A stretch of 64,000 bases of DNA from positions 124,001 to 188,000 of the forward strand of contig JAIUNW010000002.1 of assembly GCA_020161535.1 (NCBI GenBank), in the 5' to 3' direction. This DNA comes from Bacteroidota bacterium. Its GTDB lineage: Bacteria > Bacteroidota > Bacteroidia > Chitinophagales > Chitinophagaceae. Every line of letters begins with the position of its first letter. Position 1 is the first letter of the stretch. Both the position numbers and the translations under genes were made by a program. Shown one piece after another: positions 1 to 9,671 of the stretch. Under the pieces are notes generated by a model. The model worked only from the letters and a program-made list of their open reading frames with translations. It searched no databases and was not told the origin of the DNA.

Positions 1-1
1 A

Positions 2-577
2 TTCAGGCATAGCATTTATATGGTGTCGGGCATTAGAACCGAAAACGATGTGATGCGGGGCGAAGAAACCAAATGGATAGGCATGGAAATCGACGCCCAG
101 GCGAGTGTCTGCTGTGTGTTGCCCGGTACCCATCCCAAACATATTTTACTATACAACGGTCAGTTGCAACAGTTTTCAACCTACCTGACGGGTGAGCTTT
201 TTACATTGCTCAACAAAGAAGGCATACTGGCAGCCAGTGTTGAAAAAAACAATGCATTCCTGGATCATCGGGAAGCATTTCTGGCGGGTGTAACCGACAG
301 TGGCAAAGCTGCTTTGCTATCTACTTTGTTTACGGTACGCACCAACCAGTTGTTCGATCGGTTCAGCAAAGCAGGTAATTATTGGTATCTGAGCGGATTG
401 CTGATTGGCAGTGAGTTGCGTGCTTTGGAAGCAGCCAATTGGTATTTGTGCAGCGATGGCTTGTTCACTGAATTGTACAAAGAAGCGGCGATGCAATTGG
501 GCATCAGTGCACCGCGTTGGTTTTCGGCGGCGGCGGCTTTGCGCAATGGTCAGCGCTTGTTGCTCGACAGGGGTTGA
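2..577 (+). CDS. dgoK: 2-dehydro-3-deoxygalactonokinase, C-terminal part (5' end outside window)
   Basis: The frame is open from the left edge (FRHSIY precedes the first Met), so this is the C-terminal portion of a longer gene. The conserved stretch MVSGIRTENDVMRGEET is characteristic of KDGal kinases, and the later YLSGLLIGSELRALEA segment matches the family's C-terminal helices. The enzyme phosphorylates 2-keto-3-deoxygalactonate with ATP in De Ley-Doudoroff-type galactonate catabolism, in the cytoplasm. The rest of the operon lies to the left and is not visible. The last 28 bp overlap the convergent membrane-protein gene on the other strand. The family call is firm from the motif; substrate preference is inferred. 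Confidence 0.86.
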   Translation, partial: FRHSIYMVSGIRTENDVMRGEETKWIGMEIDAQASVCCVLPGTHPKHILLYNGQLQQFSTYLTGELFTLLNKEGILAASVEKNNAFLDHREAFLAGVTDSGKAALLSTLFTVRTNQLFDRFSKAGNYWYLSGLLIGSELRALEAANWYLCSDGLFTELYKEAAMQLGISAPRWFSAAAALRNGQRLLLDRG

Positions 578-975
578 TGTGGTCGTTTCTGTTCCAACCA
601 GTTTCGCGTCAGGCTTTTCTGCAGCGCGATCATCACAATTACCAGATTGATCAATATCATTAATAATCGCAGGGGTAGGAGGGTTTTTTCTTGCTCGGTG
701 GTATGGATGCCGGCAATTGTTTTAAAACTCAGCAGAAAGAATAAAAAGCAGTTCACCAGCAATACATAGCTGCGGCCCAGGGCTTTGCTTTTGCCAAGTA
801 TGAACAAACTGGCTCCCGGTAAAATAAAAAAGAAGAGTATGGCTACGAAGAATGAAAAGTTGACCGGCATGAATTGAACTTCTTCCTGGTTGAGTTTGAC
901 CAGGAAAACAAAGAAGAACAAATGATACAGCAACTGAAAACAAATAGCTGCCAGGAGTGCCCGGTATGGTTTCAA
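550..975 (-). CDS. Small four-helix membrane protein, unknown function
   Basis: A 141-residue protein with four clear hydrophobic segments at about residues 7-27, 40-62, 70-90 and 102-121, and a short basic C-terminus (KRPHQPLSSNKR). No recognisable enzymatic motif. It probably sits in the inner membrane. It ends tail-to-tail with the kinase gene, sharing 28 bp. I do not recognise the family. The coding call rests on the continuous frame and the regular spacing of membrane helices. Confidence 0.6.
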   Translation of the reverse strand: MKPYRALLAAICFQLLYHLFFFVFLVKLNQEEVQFMPVNFSFFVAILFFFILPGASLFILGKSKALGRSYVLLVNCFLFFLLSFKTIAGIHTTEQEKTLLPLRLLMILINLVIVMIALQKSLTRNWLEQKRPHQPLSSNKR

Positions 976-997
976 TGCTGAAAGGTTTTGGCCAATA

Positions 998-1966
998 TTA
1001 AAAGCCCCTGGTATTGGTTTTGATTCTGCACAGGCGGCTGTTGACCGTCAAATATAAACTGCTGCCATCATCACCCCATGCACAATTTGAGGTAGCATCG
1101 CCGGTTTCAATGCGGCCGATGAGTTTGCCTGATGCATTAAGTACAATAATGCCACCGGGACCACTGCTGAATACATTGCCTTGCAAATCGGTTTTGAGTC
1201 CGTCGGGCGCGCCTTGCAAACCTTGTTTGGCCAGTTCCGATGCATCAAAAAACAATTTCTTTTTTCCCACTGTGCCATTGGCATTCAGCGGGTACAGCAT
1301 GATAACGGGTTTTTCGCCATCGCTTTGCGCGAGATAAAGTCTTTTGCCATCGGCAGAAATCGCTACGCCATTGGGCGCCGCATACACATCAATCAATTCA
1401 ACCTTGCCGCTACTAGTAAGTCGATACAAGCCCATGGGCATAGCCGTTTTTCCTTCGGGCAATCCGTATCCGGGGTCGGTAAAATAATAGTCACCATTGG
1501 GTCCTTGTGCGATATCATTGGGACTATTGAATCGCTTACCCTGAAAATTATCGGCCAGGGTTCTTTTTCCGCCCTGTTTAAAAGGCATGGCCGCTATACG
1601 ACGGTCGCCATGTTCGCAACTAACCAGTTCGCCGGCACGGTTGATAAGCAAGCCATTGCTACCGGGTTCGGCACTGTACGGCAATAGGCCGGTATAACCC
1701 GAAGGCCGCAAAAACACCCGGATGCCGGTGCCTTCTTTCCATTTAAAAATGGTATTCTGTTTTACATCAGAGAAGAGTAGGAAGGCACTGTCTTTGACCC
1801 AAACGGGCCCTTCCGTCCACAGAAATCCTTCGGCCAATATTTCCATTTTCGCTTGGGGCGATACCAGCTTATCAAAAGCAGGATCCAACGAAATGATTTT
1901 CGACGAAGGGGTTTGTGCAGGGGATGCAATCGCAAAGAGCAAGCAAATGCAGACAAGAAATCGCAT
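998..1966 (-). CDS. SMP-30/gluconolactonase/LRE family protein, secreted
   Basis: A 322-residue six-bladed beta-propeller hydrolase of the SMP-30/gluconolactonase family. An N-terminal signal peptide (about residues 1-18, ending SPAQ) indicates export to the periplasm. Family landmarks are LWTEGPVW near the start (metal-ligand Glu), NSPNDIAQGPNGDYYFTDPG in the middle (Asn and Asp ligands) and PNGVAISADGKRLYL further on. Such enzymes open sugar lactones using a divalent metal; the exact lactone cannot be told. It lies 8 bp downstream of a frameshifted OmpA-domain gene on the same strand. Proximity to the KDGal kinase gene is compatible with a role in sugar-acid use, which is inference. Confidence 0.85.
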   Translation of the reverse strand: MRFLVCICLLFAIASPAQTPSSKIISLDPAFDKLVSPQAKMEILAEGFLWTEGPVWVKDSAFLLFSDVKQNTIFKWKEGTGIRVFLRPSGYTGLLPYSAEPGSNGLLINRAGELVSCEHGDRRIAAMPFKQGGKRTLADNFQGKRFNSPNDIAQGPNGDYYFTDPGYGLPEGKTAMPMGLYRLTSSGKVELIDVYAAPNGVAISADGKRLYLAQSDGEKPVIMLYPLNANGTVGKKKLFFDASELAKQGLQGAPDGLKTDLQGNVFSSGPGGIIVLNASGKLIGRIETGDATSNCAWGDDGSSLYLTVNSRLCRIKTNTRGF

Positions 1967-1974
1967 ATGGATGG

Positions 1975-2336
1975 TTATTGATAGAGGATGATTTCCACCC
2001 GCATATTACTTTCTTTTTCTGGCACTGTGTGCGGATCAGGAACCGCAGGTTGACAATTGCCCATGCCGATCGCCCGAATCAGGGCCGGCGAATGCCCCTG
2101 TGCAATCAGGTAGTCGGCCACCAGCTTGGCCCTTGCTGCAGACAATTAGAAATACGCGTGCGATTCAATACAGGAGCGCCTTTTGCTACTTGTAATGCAT
2201 TGATTACATCACTGTTAAGCCGAGAACTGAAAAGCGGAGAAAAAAAGATATCCTTTCGGGTAATTATTTCCGCAGTTGACCAGCAGGTTGCCGGTAGAGT
2301 GCAAAACAGCGTTGCGAAAAATACAAGTGTAAACAA
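1975..2336 (-). pseudogene. OmpA-like C-terminal domain protein with a -1 frameshift
   Basis: Reading leftward from a TTG at 2336, the first frame gives a signal-like N-terminus (FTLVFFATLFCTLPATCWS) and runs to NRTRISN. The next bases throw the frame off. In the adjacent frame the protein continues as LSAARAKLVADYLIAQG, then a GMGNCQP segment and a final NMRVEIILYQ before TAA. LSxARAxxVxDYL and the closing RVEI are the hallmarks of the peptidoglycan-binding OmpA C-terminal domain. Adding a single base near position 2148 restores one frame of about 121 residues. No in-frame ATG is visible before the upstream stop. It is either a genuine small pseudogene or a single-base sequence error. Confidence 0.62.
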
Positions 2337-2468
2337 AATCTTAAATCGAAGCAGTTGATCGACCTATTCGTTAAAAATGCTGATATTCACATCAAATCTA
2401 CGAACCACTCCCCGCCTGCATGAAGCAATTTTGACGCTGATTTTTGTTTAATTATTTTTTGAACGCGC

Positions 2469-4541
2469 ATGAATCGTTTAGCCAACGAATCAAGCCCTTA
2501 TCTGCTTCAGCACGCACACAATCCCGTTAACTGGTACGCCTGGGGAGAGGAAGCACTGAACTTAGCAAGGGAAAAAGACCTGCCGATACTGGTGAGTATT
2601 GGCTATGCTGCCTGTCACTGGTGTCATGTGATGGAGCACGAGAGCTTTGAAGATGCTGCGGTGGCTGCATTCATGAACGAACATTTTATCAATATCAAAG
2701 TAGATCGCGAAGAGCGACCCGATATAGATCATATTTACATGGATGCGGTGCAGTCGATGACCGGAAGCGGTGGCTGGCCCCTGAATGTTTTTCTGACCCC
2801 CGAGGGGAAACCCTTTTACGGGGGAACCTATTATCCGCCGAAGGCGGCTTACAATCGCCCGTCGTGGATGGACGTGTTGAAAAGCGTAGCTGGGGGATGG
2901 TCGCAAAAAAAAGATGATATCCGCGCGCATGCCGACAACATGATCAGCCACCTGGAACAGTCGAATGCGTTTGGAAAAAGGGCGAACGATGAAGACGATT
3001 TGTTTTCGATGGATTCCCTGCACAAGATCGCGGCCGAGATCATGAAAAATGCCGATCGCCGGTTGGGCGGTTTTGGCCAGGCACCAAAATTTCCCCCTAC
3101 CAATAGCATCAGTTACTTATTGCGATACGATTATTTTTTCCATGATCCGGAAGCCCGTGCGCAGGCCTTACTGAGCATTGATGCCTTATTGCATGGTGGC
3201 ATTTATGACCAGTTGGGCGGCGGACTGGCGCGATATAGCACCGATGCCGAGTGGTTGGTGCCGCATTTTGAAAAGATGCTGTACGACCAGGCGCTTTTTG
3301 TGGGCGTGCTGGCCGATGCCTGGCAGTTGACAGGGCAGGAGAAGTACCGGGCGGCCATTGACCAGACCATGGCATTTATGGTGCGCGAAATGCAATCGCC
3401 CGAAGGCGGCTTTTATGCTGCGCTTGATGCCGATTCGGAGGGGGAAGAGGGTAAATTTTATGTGTGGGAATGGGGCGAAATCGAAGAGGTTTTGGGCGCA
3501 GACGCTGCGTTGGCGGCCAGTTGGTATGGCATAGAGGCCGATGGCAACTGGGAAGGGGTTAATATCCTAACCAGTAGGCGGGATGCCGATAGTTGGTTGA
3601 CCGAACAGGGAATAACGGCTGCGCAATGGGCGCAGAAACGGGCTTCGATCCAGGCGCGTTTGTTGGAGAGGCGGGCAGGCCGGGTGCGGCCCGGGCTGGA
3701 TGATAAGCAATTGCTTTCGTGGAACGCGCTGATGAATGCTGCATGCAGCCGGGCATTTGCGGCCACCGGCAATGAGCGCTATCGCGCGATGGCGGTAGAT
3801 AACATGGCCTGGATGCTGAACCGCTTCGACGATACAAAAGGCGGATTGCTACACACCTATAAGAATGGTGTCGCTAAGTTTCCAGGATTTCTCGACGATT
3901 ATGTATACTTGGTACAGGCTTTGATTTTGTTGCAGGAAATTACCGGCAACCTCGATTACCTGGACCAGGCGGCGCGATTGACCCTCAGGGTAATCAGGGA
4001 TTTTAGCGAAAAAGGCAATGCCCTGTTTTATTATACGCCGGTGGGTCAACGGGATATTGTGGTGCGGAAACGGGAAATATATGATGGGGCGCAGCCTTCG
4101 GGCAATGCGGTGATGTTGTCGAATTTAAGGTACCTGGCCGTGGTATTTGACCGGCCGGAGTGGTCAGAAATGGCAGAAAATATGCTGTTGGCGATGGGAA
4201 AGGCAATAGTTCGATATCCCGCCTCGTTTGGATTGTGGGCTGCAGAATTGATGGGAAAGCAGCTTGGCAGTGCAGAAATTGTTGTAGTAGGGGCAGAGGT
4301 CGACACGTTGCGAAAGGAAATATTAGCTAATTTTATCCCGTATCGGATCGTACAATCAGCTACCCGCGAGAACCGCGATTTTCCACTTTTACGCGACAAA
4401 TCACCCATTTCCGATAAGAAAATTTACGTTTGCCAAGACTACACCTGTCATAGACCGGTGGCGACGGTTATTGAGATGCTGGACCTGATTAGACCCCAAA
4501 AACGGGTTTTGACCGGGGGAATTTTAGCAGAAATGCAATAA
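2469..4541 (+). CDS. YyaL/SSP411-family thioredoxin-domain protein (DUF255)
   Basis: A 690-residue protein of the YyaL/spermatogenesis-associated protein 20 family. The N-terminal thioredoxin-like domain (about 1-170) carries the family opening [17 protein letters not shown] and a CxxC site, C49-H-W-C52, followed by [23 protein letters not shown] follows as in other members. The remaining 500 residues form the alpha/alpha-toroid half typical of cellobiose-epimerase-like folds ([26 protein letters not shown]). No signal peptide, so cytoplasmic. The biochemical role of the family is not established; a redox or sugar-modifying role is proposed from fold only. It stands alone between the OmpA remnant and gldK. 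Confidence 0.9.
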   Translation: MNRLANESSPYLLQHAHNPVNWYAWGEEALNLAREKDLPILVSIGYAACHWCHVMEHESFEDAAVAAFMNEHFINIKVDREERPDIDHIYMDAVQSMTGSGGWPLNVFLTPEGKPFYGGTYYPPKAAYNRPSWMDVLKSVAGGWSQKKDDIRAHADNMISHLEQSNAFGKRANDEDDLFSMDSLHKIAAEIMKNADRRLGGFGQAPKFPPTNSISYLLRYDYFFHDPEARAQALLSIDALLHGGIYDQLGGGLARYSTDAEWLVPHFEKMLYDQALFVGVLADAWQLTGQEKYRAAIDQTMAFMVREMQSPEGGFYAALDADSEGEEGKFYVWEWGEIEEVLGADAALAASWYGIEADGNWEGVNILTSRRDADSWLTEQGITAAQWAQKRASIQARLLERRAGRVRPGLDDKQLLSWNALMNAACSRAFAATGNERYRAMAVDNMAWMLNRFDDTKGGLLHTYKNGVAKFPGFLDDYVYLVQALILLQEITGNLDYLDQAARLTLRVIRDFSEKGNALFYYTPVGQRDIVVRKREIYDGAQPSGNAVMLSNLRYLAVVFDRPEWSEMAENMLLAMGKAIVRYPASFGLWAAELMGKQLGSAEIVVVGAEVDTLRKEILANFIPYRIVQSATRENRDFPLLRDKSPISDKKIYVCQDYTCHRPVATVIEMLDLIRPQKRVLTGGILAEMQ

Positions 4542-4636
4542 TACCAGCTAAAAGACCGTTAAAATCCGAGGCCGACGTAGTGAATGATTGAAACCGAACA
4601 AACTATAAACGAGTAAAGCTGATGTTGACAAAGCAT

Positions 4637-4644
4637 TATATTTG
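4637..4644 (+). promoter_or_regulatory. TAnnTTTG -7 box of the gld operon
   Basis: TATATTTG fits the Bacteroidota primary sigma -7 consensus TAnnTTTG. Transcription would begin near 4650, about 14 bases before the gldK ATG at 4664. That excludes the in-frame ATG at 4622. No good -33 TTG is seen at the ideal distance. Confidence 0.55.
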
Positions 4645-4663
4645 CCCACTACCCTTTAATATT

Positions 4664-5956
4664 ATGAAAATGAAAAACCTGTCCACATTGCTCACGCTGG
4701 CGGCATTGTCCACGCTGGCGAGCTGCGGAAAGCTGGGTAAGAGCTCAAAAGGTAGCCTTCCCAACGACGGTCAGTTGCACGGTGTATCCGCCGGCAACCG
4801 ATACTCTATGCCGAAACCTCCCGGCATGGTCTATGTTCCACCTGGCACTTTTCACATGGGGCCAAGTGATGAAGACATCAACTTTGCTTTCACGGCAAGG
4901 AACAAACAAGTATCTATTTCCGGTTTCTGGATGGATGCCACTGAAATCACCAACATGGAATACCGCCAGTTTGTGAACTGGGTGCGTGACTCTACGGCTG
5001 CCAAGCTGATGGGTTATGTAAAAAACGCCGACGGTGTTGACTATGTTGACTGGGCCAAGGCAAAAACCATCAAATGGGGCGATAAAGCAACCGTTGAGAA
5101 AATCGATCAGTTGATCCTCTCTCCTGAGAACAGGATATTCGGTAAGAAAGAGATCGATGCCTCTAAGTTGATCTATCACTCAGAAACCTTCGATAATAAA
5201 GAAGCGTCTAAGCGCGAGAACCAGGGTAAGTCCCGTTCTCAGTTCATTGTAAAGCGTGATGTTCGTATCTACCCCGACACCCTGGTGTGGATCCGCGATT
5301 TCGCCTACTCTTACAATGAGCCCATGACCAAGCGTTATTTCTCTCATCCCGCGTTTGACAACTATCCAGTTGTAGGCGTGAACTGGAACCAGGCAACTGC
5401 GTTCTGCGAGTGGAGAACACAATACCTGAATACCTTCCTGGCCAGCAAGAAGCGCGCACAGGAATCTGACTTCCGTTTGCCGACAGAATCAGAATGGGAA
5501 TATGCCGCTCGCGGTGGTCGTTCACAATCGATGTTCCCCTGGGGTAACTATTATCTCCGTAACAAAAAAGGATGTCTGCTGGCCAACTTCAAACCTGGCC
5601 GCGGTAACTATCCGGAAGACGGTGGTTTCTACACCGTACGTGCTGATGCATACTGGCCCAACGATTTCGGCCTGTACAACATGGCAGGTAACGTAGCAGA
5701 ATGGACCTCTTCCCTGTATTACGAAGGTGGTTACAATTTTCAGCACGACATGAACCCCGATATCCGGTACAATGCCAAGGATTCAGATCCTCCCCGTATG
5801 AAGCGTAAAGTATTGCGTGGCGGTAGCTGGAAAGATGTAGGGTACTTCCTGCAAACTGGTACACGTACGTACGAATACCAGGACACTGCTAAGTCGTACA
5901 TCGGTTTCCGTACGGTTATCGATCTGCCACCAACACAAAGCAAGGGCAAAAAATAA
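4664..5956 (+). CDS. gldK: Gliding motility / type IX secretion lipoprotein GldK
   Basis: GldK forms, with GldN, the periplasmic ring attached to the outer membrane in the type IX secretion machine. The protein is a lipoprotein: a hydrophobic signal ends in TLASC with the lipidated Cys at residue 21. The body is a formylglycine-generating-enzyme/SUMF1-type fold (MVYVPPGTFHMG near the start; GVNWNQATAFCEWRT, LPTESEWEYAARGG, GNVAEWTSS and VLRGGSW later), as in all GldK proteins. I chose the ATG at 4664 over 4622 because it starts directly at the signal peptide and lies after the TATATTTG box. First gene of gldK-L-M-N. Confidence 0.95.
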   Translation: MKMKNLSTLLTLAALSTLASCGKLGKSSKGSLPNDGQLHGVSAGNRYSMPKPPGMVYVPPGTFHMGPSDEDINFAFTARNKQVSISGFWMDATEITNMEYRQFVNWVRDSTAAKLMGYVKNADGVDYVDWAKAKTIKWGDKATVEKIDQLILSPENRIFGKKEIDASKLIYHSETFDNKEASKRENQGKSRSQFIVKRDVRIYPDTLVWIRDFAYSYNEPMTKRYFSHPAFDNYPVVGVNWNQATAFCEWRTQYLNTFLASKKRAQESDFRLPTESEWEYAARGGRSQSMFPWGNYYLRNKKGCLLANFKPGRGNYPEDGGFYTVRADAYWPNDFGLYNMAGNVAEWTSSLYYEGGYNFQHDMNPDIRYNAKDSDPPRMKRKVLRGGSWKDVGYFLQTGTRTYEYQDTAKSYIGFRTVIDLPPTQSKGKK

Positions 5957-6066
5957 GCGTATAGCAAACATCTAAAGGACAAAATTTTATCGTAAATAAA
6001 TTGATTGAAAAATCAACTAGGAACTCTATTATCTAAACCCTTTATCAAAAGTAAAAACTAAACAAA

Positions 6067-6834
6067 ATGGCTGGTACATCTAAATCTACTGAAAGACTGG
6101 TAAACGTTGTAGTGTGCGTGGGCGCCGCTGTCGTAATCTTCGGAGCCTGGGCAAAAATCCTGCACAAATCGTTTGCCGATATCATGTTGACCGTGGGTCT
6201 GTTGACCGAAGCGGCGATCTTCCTTATCTATGCACTTCTCCCGCCTCCTGGTGGTGAAATGGCTGCTATTGCTGAAGCCCTGCCGAAAATGGCTGGTGGC
6301 GCTAGTGGCAACCCCGCTTTGCAGAGCCTCGACAAGATGATGCAGGAAGCTGATATCACGCCTACTAACCTGAAGAAACTGAGCGAAGGTTTTAATAAAC
6401 TGGGTTCTACAGTAACTCAAATGAAAGATGTTTCTGACGTAGTTGCTGCGACCAATGATTATGCAGCTAAAACAAAAGAAGCAGTAGGTGCCCTGGGTCA
6501 GATGAAAGATGCATACACAAAGAGCGCCGCTACTATGCAGTCGTTCAATGATGCTTCTGAGTCTACCAAACAATTCCACAACCAGGTACAGGTGCTCAGC
6601 AAGAACCTCGGTTCACTGAATGCCATCTACGAAGTGGAACTGCAAGACACTAATAACCATCTGAAAGCAATGAATAACTTCTATGGCAACCTTGCAAAAG
6701 CTTCTGAAGCGATGCAGACTTCTGTAGAAGATGCTACTAAAACCAAAGAGCAGATCGCTGCCCTGGCTACCAACCTGACCAAATTGAACCAGGTATATGG
6801 TAACATGCTGAGCGCTATGCAAGGCCGCGCCTAA
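6067..6834 (+). CDS. gldL: Type IX secretion inner-membrane motor protein GldL
   Basis: A 255-residue inner-membrane protein that with GldM makes the proton-driven motor of type IX secretion and gliding. Two adjacent membrane helices lie at about residues 11-29 and 37-58, the second carrying a buried Glu (LLTEAA) of the type thought to conduct protons. The rest is a cytoplasmic, mostly helical, coiled-coil-prone region rich in Thr, Ala and Lys. Position directly between gldK and gldM confirms the call. Spacing to gldK is 110 bp and to gldM 58 bp, compatible with a single transcript. Confidence 0.95.
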   Translation: MAGTSKSTERLVNVVVCVGAAVVIFGAWAKILHKSFADIMLTVGLLTEAAIFLIYALLPPPGGEMAAIAEALPKMAGGASGNPALQSLDKMMQEADITPTNLKKLSEGFNKLGSTVTQMKDVSDVVAATNDYAAKTKEAVGALGQMKDAYTKSAATMQSFNDASESTKQFHNQVQVLSKNLGSLNAIYEVELQDTNNHLKAMNNFYGNLAKASEAMQTSVEDATKTKEQIAALATNLTKLNQVYGNMLSAMQGRA

Positions 6835-6892
6835 GCAAATTGACCAGCCGATTCATTGTTAAACAGATTGACAACATTTAAAACCCAGATCC

Positions 6893-8443
6893 ATGGCCTT
6901 ACCAAAAGAGCCCAGGCAGAAGATGATCAACATGATGTATTTGGTGCTTACCGCGCTACTTGCATTGAACGTTTCATCTGAAATCCTGAACGCTTTCAAA
7001 ACCGTTAACGAAAGTATTTCTACTGCCAACTTGGTTGCAGATAAAAAGAGTGCCTCTGTAATGGATGCATTCAAAGAAGCCCAGAGCGACCCCAAAACAG
7101 CGGCCAATGCTGCTATCTGGTTTCCCCGCGCGCAGGAAGCACAGAAGCTTTCTGTAGATATGTCAAATTACATCGAAAACCTGAAGACTACTTTGAAGAA
7201 AGAGTCGAAGGGTGAAAATATCGGAAAGCCCGATGAGCATTTCAGCGAAGACAACCTCGATGCCTCTACCCGTTTGTTGGTAGAAGGTAAAGACGGTAAA
7301 GAATTAGAAGCCAAACTGAAGGCTTTTAAAACTGCCCTCCTGAATACTGTTCCGGCCGATAAGCCCGAAATTCGCGCTGAGTTTGAAAAGTCTCTTCCCC
7401 TGAACCTGGAAGCCCCGAAATCACAAACCGGGTCTACTGCCAACAAAGAGTGGAAAGATGCTTATTTCCACATGACGCCTACCATCGCTGCACTGACCAT
7501 TCTGAGCAAGTTTCAGAACGACGTGAAGAATTCGCAGGCCATCGTGGTGGATCGTTACTACCAGCAAATTGGTAAAGTAGCGTTCAAGCTCGACAAATTC
7601 GAAGCTTTCGCTTCTCAGAACTCAAACTACCTGATGCCTGGTCAGGACCTCGAAATCAAAGCTGGTATCGGTGCCTTCTCTACTGAAGCCCTGCCGAAAG
7701 TAAGCATCAATGGTGCTGCTGTTCCTACCGGTGCTGATGGTGCGGCTGTTTACAAAACAAGTGTAAGCGGTACAGGTGAGCACACCGTTAAAGTGGTGGT
7801 TAACTACAAAGACCCGAACACCGGTGAAGACAAAACCGCTACCAAAGACGTAACCTACACCGTAGGTATGCCTTCAGGTGCATCTGTTTTCCTGGAGAAA
7901 ATGAACGTGGTATATATGGGTGTTGACAACCCGGTAACTGTATCAGCCGGTTCTGGCGGTAAAGAGTCTATGCGTGTAGACTTCACCGGTGGTACCATTG
8001 CTTCTGCAGGTGGCGATCGCTACATCCTGAAAGCAACCAAAGCTGGTATGGCTGAAATCAAAATCAGTGTAAACGGAAAAACAACCTCATTCCCGATGCG
8101 TTGTAAGCGTTTGCCGCTCCCTTCTTCTTTCGTTGGTGCTCAGTCGGGCGGTTCTATGCCTGCTGCCTCCTTCAAAGCGATGGGTGGTGTAATTGCTAAA
8201 CTGTTGGATTCTGATTTTGAAGCACCTTACCAGGTAGTAGGTTATACCCTGGGCGCAAACGGTGGTGCATTCCAAACTTACCAGCAAGCTACCAATGAAG
8301 GTGGTCGCTGGGGTGGTAATGCAGCAGCAATTGTTAGCCGTGCTACACCAGGTTCAACCGTTTTCTTTGATCAGATTCGTGTAAAAGGACCCGATGGTAA
8401 AGAAAGTACTTTGCCGAACGGTATGTTCTTTAACCTGAAATAA
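6893..8443 (+). CDS. gldM: Type IX secretion motor/periplasmic shaft protein GldM
   Basis: A 516-residue bitopic protein, the usual length for the family. The N-terminus PKEPRQKMINMMYLVLTALL is the GldM signature: a short cytoplasmic tail and one transmembrane helix (about 11-28). The periplasmic part consists of several beta-rich domains that reach from the motor to the GldK/GldN ring. In the family, GldL and GldM helices together form the rotary unit. The start ATG follows a 58 bp spacer after gldL. Confidence 0.96.
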   Translation: MALPKEPRQKMINMMYLVLTALLALNVSSEILNAFKTVNESISTANLVADKKSASVMDAFKEAQSDPKTAANAAIWFPRAQEAQKLSVDMSNYIENLKTTLKKESKGENIGKPDEHFSEDNLDASTRLLVEGKDGKELEAKLKAFKTALLNTVPADKPEIRAEFEKSLPLNLEAPKSQTGSTANKEWKDAYFHMTPTIAALTILSKFQNDVKNSQAIVVDRYYQQIGKVAFKLDKFEAFASQNSNYLMPGQDLEIKAGIGAFSTEALPKVSINGAAVPTGADGAAVYKTSVSGTGEHTVKVVVNYKDPNTGEDKTATKDVTYTVGMPSGASVFLEKMNVVYMGVDNPVTVSAGSGGKESMRVDFTGGTIASAGGDRYILKATKAGMAEIKISVNGKTTSFPMRCKRLPLPSSFVGAQSGGSMPAASFKAMGGVIAKLLDSDFEAPYQVVGYTLGANGGAFQTYQQATNEGGRWGGNAAAIVSRATPGSTVFFDQIRVKGPDGKESTLPNGMFFNLK

Positions 8444-8466
8444 GCATAGATAAAAACTGGCAAAAA

Positions 8467-9501
8467 ATGAAAAACCGTATCATTCAGCTTTGTCTTGTTG
8501 TTGCAGCCATGGGGCTCTTTGCTAGCACTGCCGAAGCGCAGTCGCGCAAGCCGCGTGCAGCCAAGAAGAGAACCGCTGCCAAGAAAACAAGCACCAATAA
8601 AAGCAAAACCGGTAATGCAGATGCGCTGACCCAGGCACCCGCCCAGGACACCATCCCAGCAGTGGTACCGGAAGCTACTTTCGAATTGCCGGCTGTAAAA
8701 AAATCGCTGCGCAACGACAACGCGATTGAACGCAACCTGGTAAAAGAAAGAATTCCGCTGCCGTACGAGCATATCCGGGAAGATGATGCGGTATATCGCC
8801 AGCGTCTTTGGAGAGAAATCGACGTGCACGAAAAGATGAACCTGCCCTTCGTCTACAAAGCAGACGATGACAATGGCAACCAGCGTTTCGTGAACGTATT
8901 GCTCACCGCCATCAAAAATGGTGAAGTGACTGCTTTCAGCGCCATCGACGATCGTTTTACGACGCCTATAACCTTAAAGGAAATCTCTGAAGCATTGGTG
9001 GGCAAACCTACCGTGATCCAGATTCCCGACTGGGTACAGGATCCTGATGGTTCGAAAGGACTCATGCGTGATTCTACGGTGAATCCCGAATTCAACCCCG
9101 AAGACATCGAGAAGTATTGGATCAAGGAAGAAGTGGTGTTCGATAAAGAGTCGTCTCGCCTGCATGTGCGGATACTCGGTATCGCCCCGCTGAAAACCAT
9201 CCGAAATACAGATGGCAGCTTCCGCGACGTAACCCCGATTTTCTGGGTTTACTATCCCGATATGCGTCCGCTGCTCGCCCGCTACGAGGCTTACAATGGT
9301 AAGAACTTCGGTGCCCGCATGAGCTGGGAAGAATTGTTCGAGAGCCGCATGTTCGCCAGCCGTATTATCAAGTCGACCATCGATAACCCCGGTGACGCAT
9401 TCATTGCCAACTACATCAAAGACCCCATTCTGCGACTGTTGGAAGGTGAAAACGTAAAAGACAAGATCTTCAACTACGAGCAGGATCTCTGGTCATACTA
9501 A
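8467..9501 (+). CDS. gldN: Type IX secretion ring protein GldN
   Basis: A 344-residue periplasmic protein with a cleavable signal (MKNRIIQLCLVVAAMGLFAS, then AEAQS). A Lys/Ala-rich low-complexity linker (about 25-55) precedes the conserved domain, where RLWREIDVHEKMNLPF and IFWVYYPDMRPLLARYEAYN are typical of GldN/PorN. It pairs with GldK to form the ring under the outer membrane. It begins 23 bp after gldM, and a strong intrinsic terminator follows 23 bp after its stop codon, so it is the last gene of the operon. Confidence 0.95.
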   Translation: MKNRIIQLCLVVAAMGLFASTAEAQSRKPRAAKKRTAAKKTSTNKSKTGNADALTQAPAQDTIPAVVPEATFELPAVKKSLRNDNAIERNLVKERIPLPYEHIREDDAVYRQRLWREIDVHEKMNLPFVYKADDDNGNQRFVNVLLTAIKNGEVTAFSAIDDRFTTPITLKEISEALVGKPTVIQIPDWVQDPDGSKGLMRDSTVNPEFNPEDIEKYWIKEEVVFDKESSRLHVRILGIAPLKTIRNTDGSFRDVTPIFWVYYPDMRPLLARYEAYNGKNFGARMSWEELFESRMFASRIIKSTIDNPGDAFIANYIKDPILRLLEGENVKDKIFNYEQDLWSY

Positions 9502-9524
9502 TTAGAACACTCAATCCAAGTATA

Positions 9525-9557
9525 GAGGCTGTCCATGGTGACAGCCTCTTTTTTTTT
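9525..9557 (+). terminator. Intrinsic terminator of the gldKLMN operon
   Basis: A perfect 9 bp stem, GAGGCTGTC at 9525-9533 and GACAGCCTC at 9540-9548, closes a six-base loop and is followed at once by nine T residues. Confidence 0.93.
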
Positions 9558-9671
9558 GTTGCTCTCTGATGTGCAATATGGTCCTTTCCTCAATAATGTG
9601 AATAATTTTTATACTGGCACGAAATTTTAAGTGCGGTATCGCGAGTATCCGGTTGTTTGCATGGTCGGTGC

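Noticed and set aside
1915..2358. 147-codon plus-strand frame
   Set aside because: It is antisense to the OmpA-domain remnant, whose minus-strand frames match a known domain.
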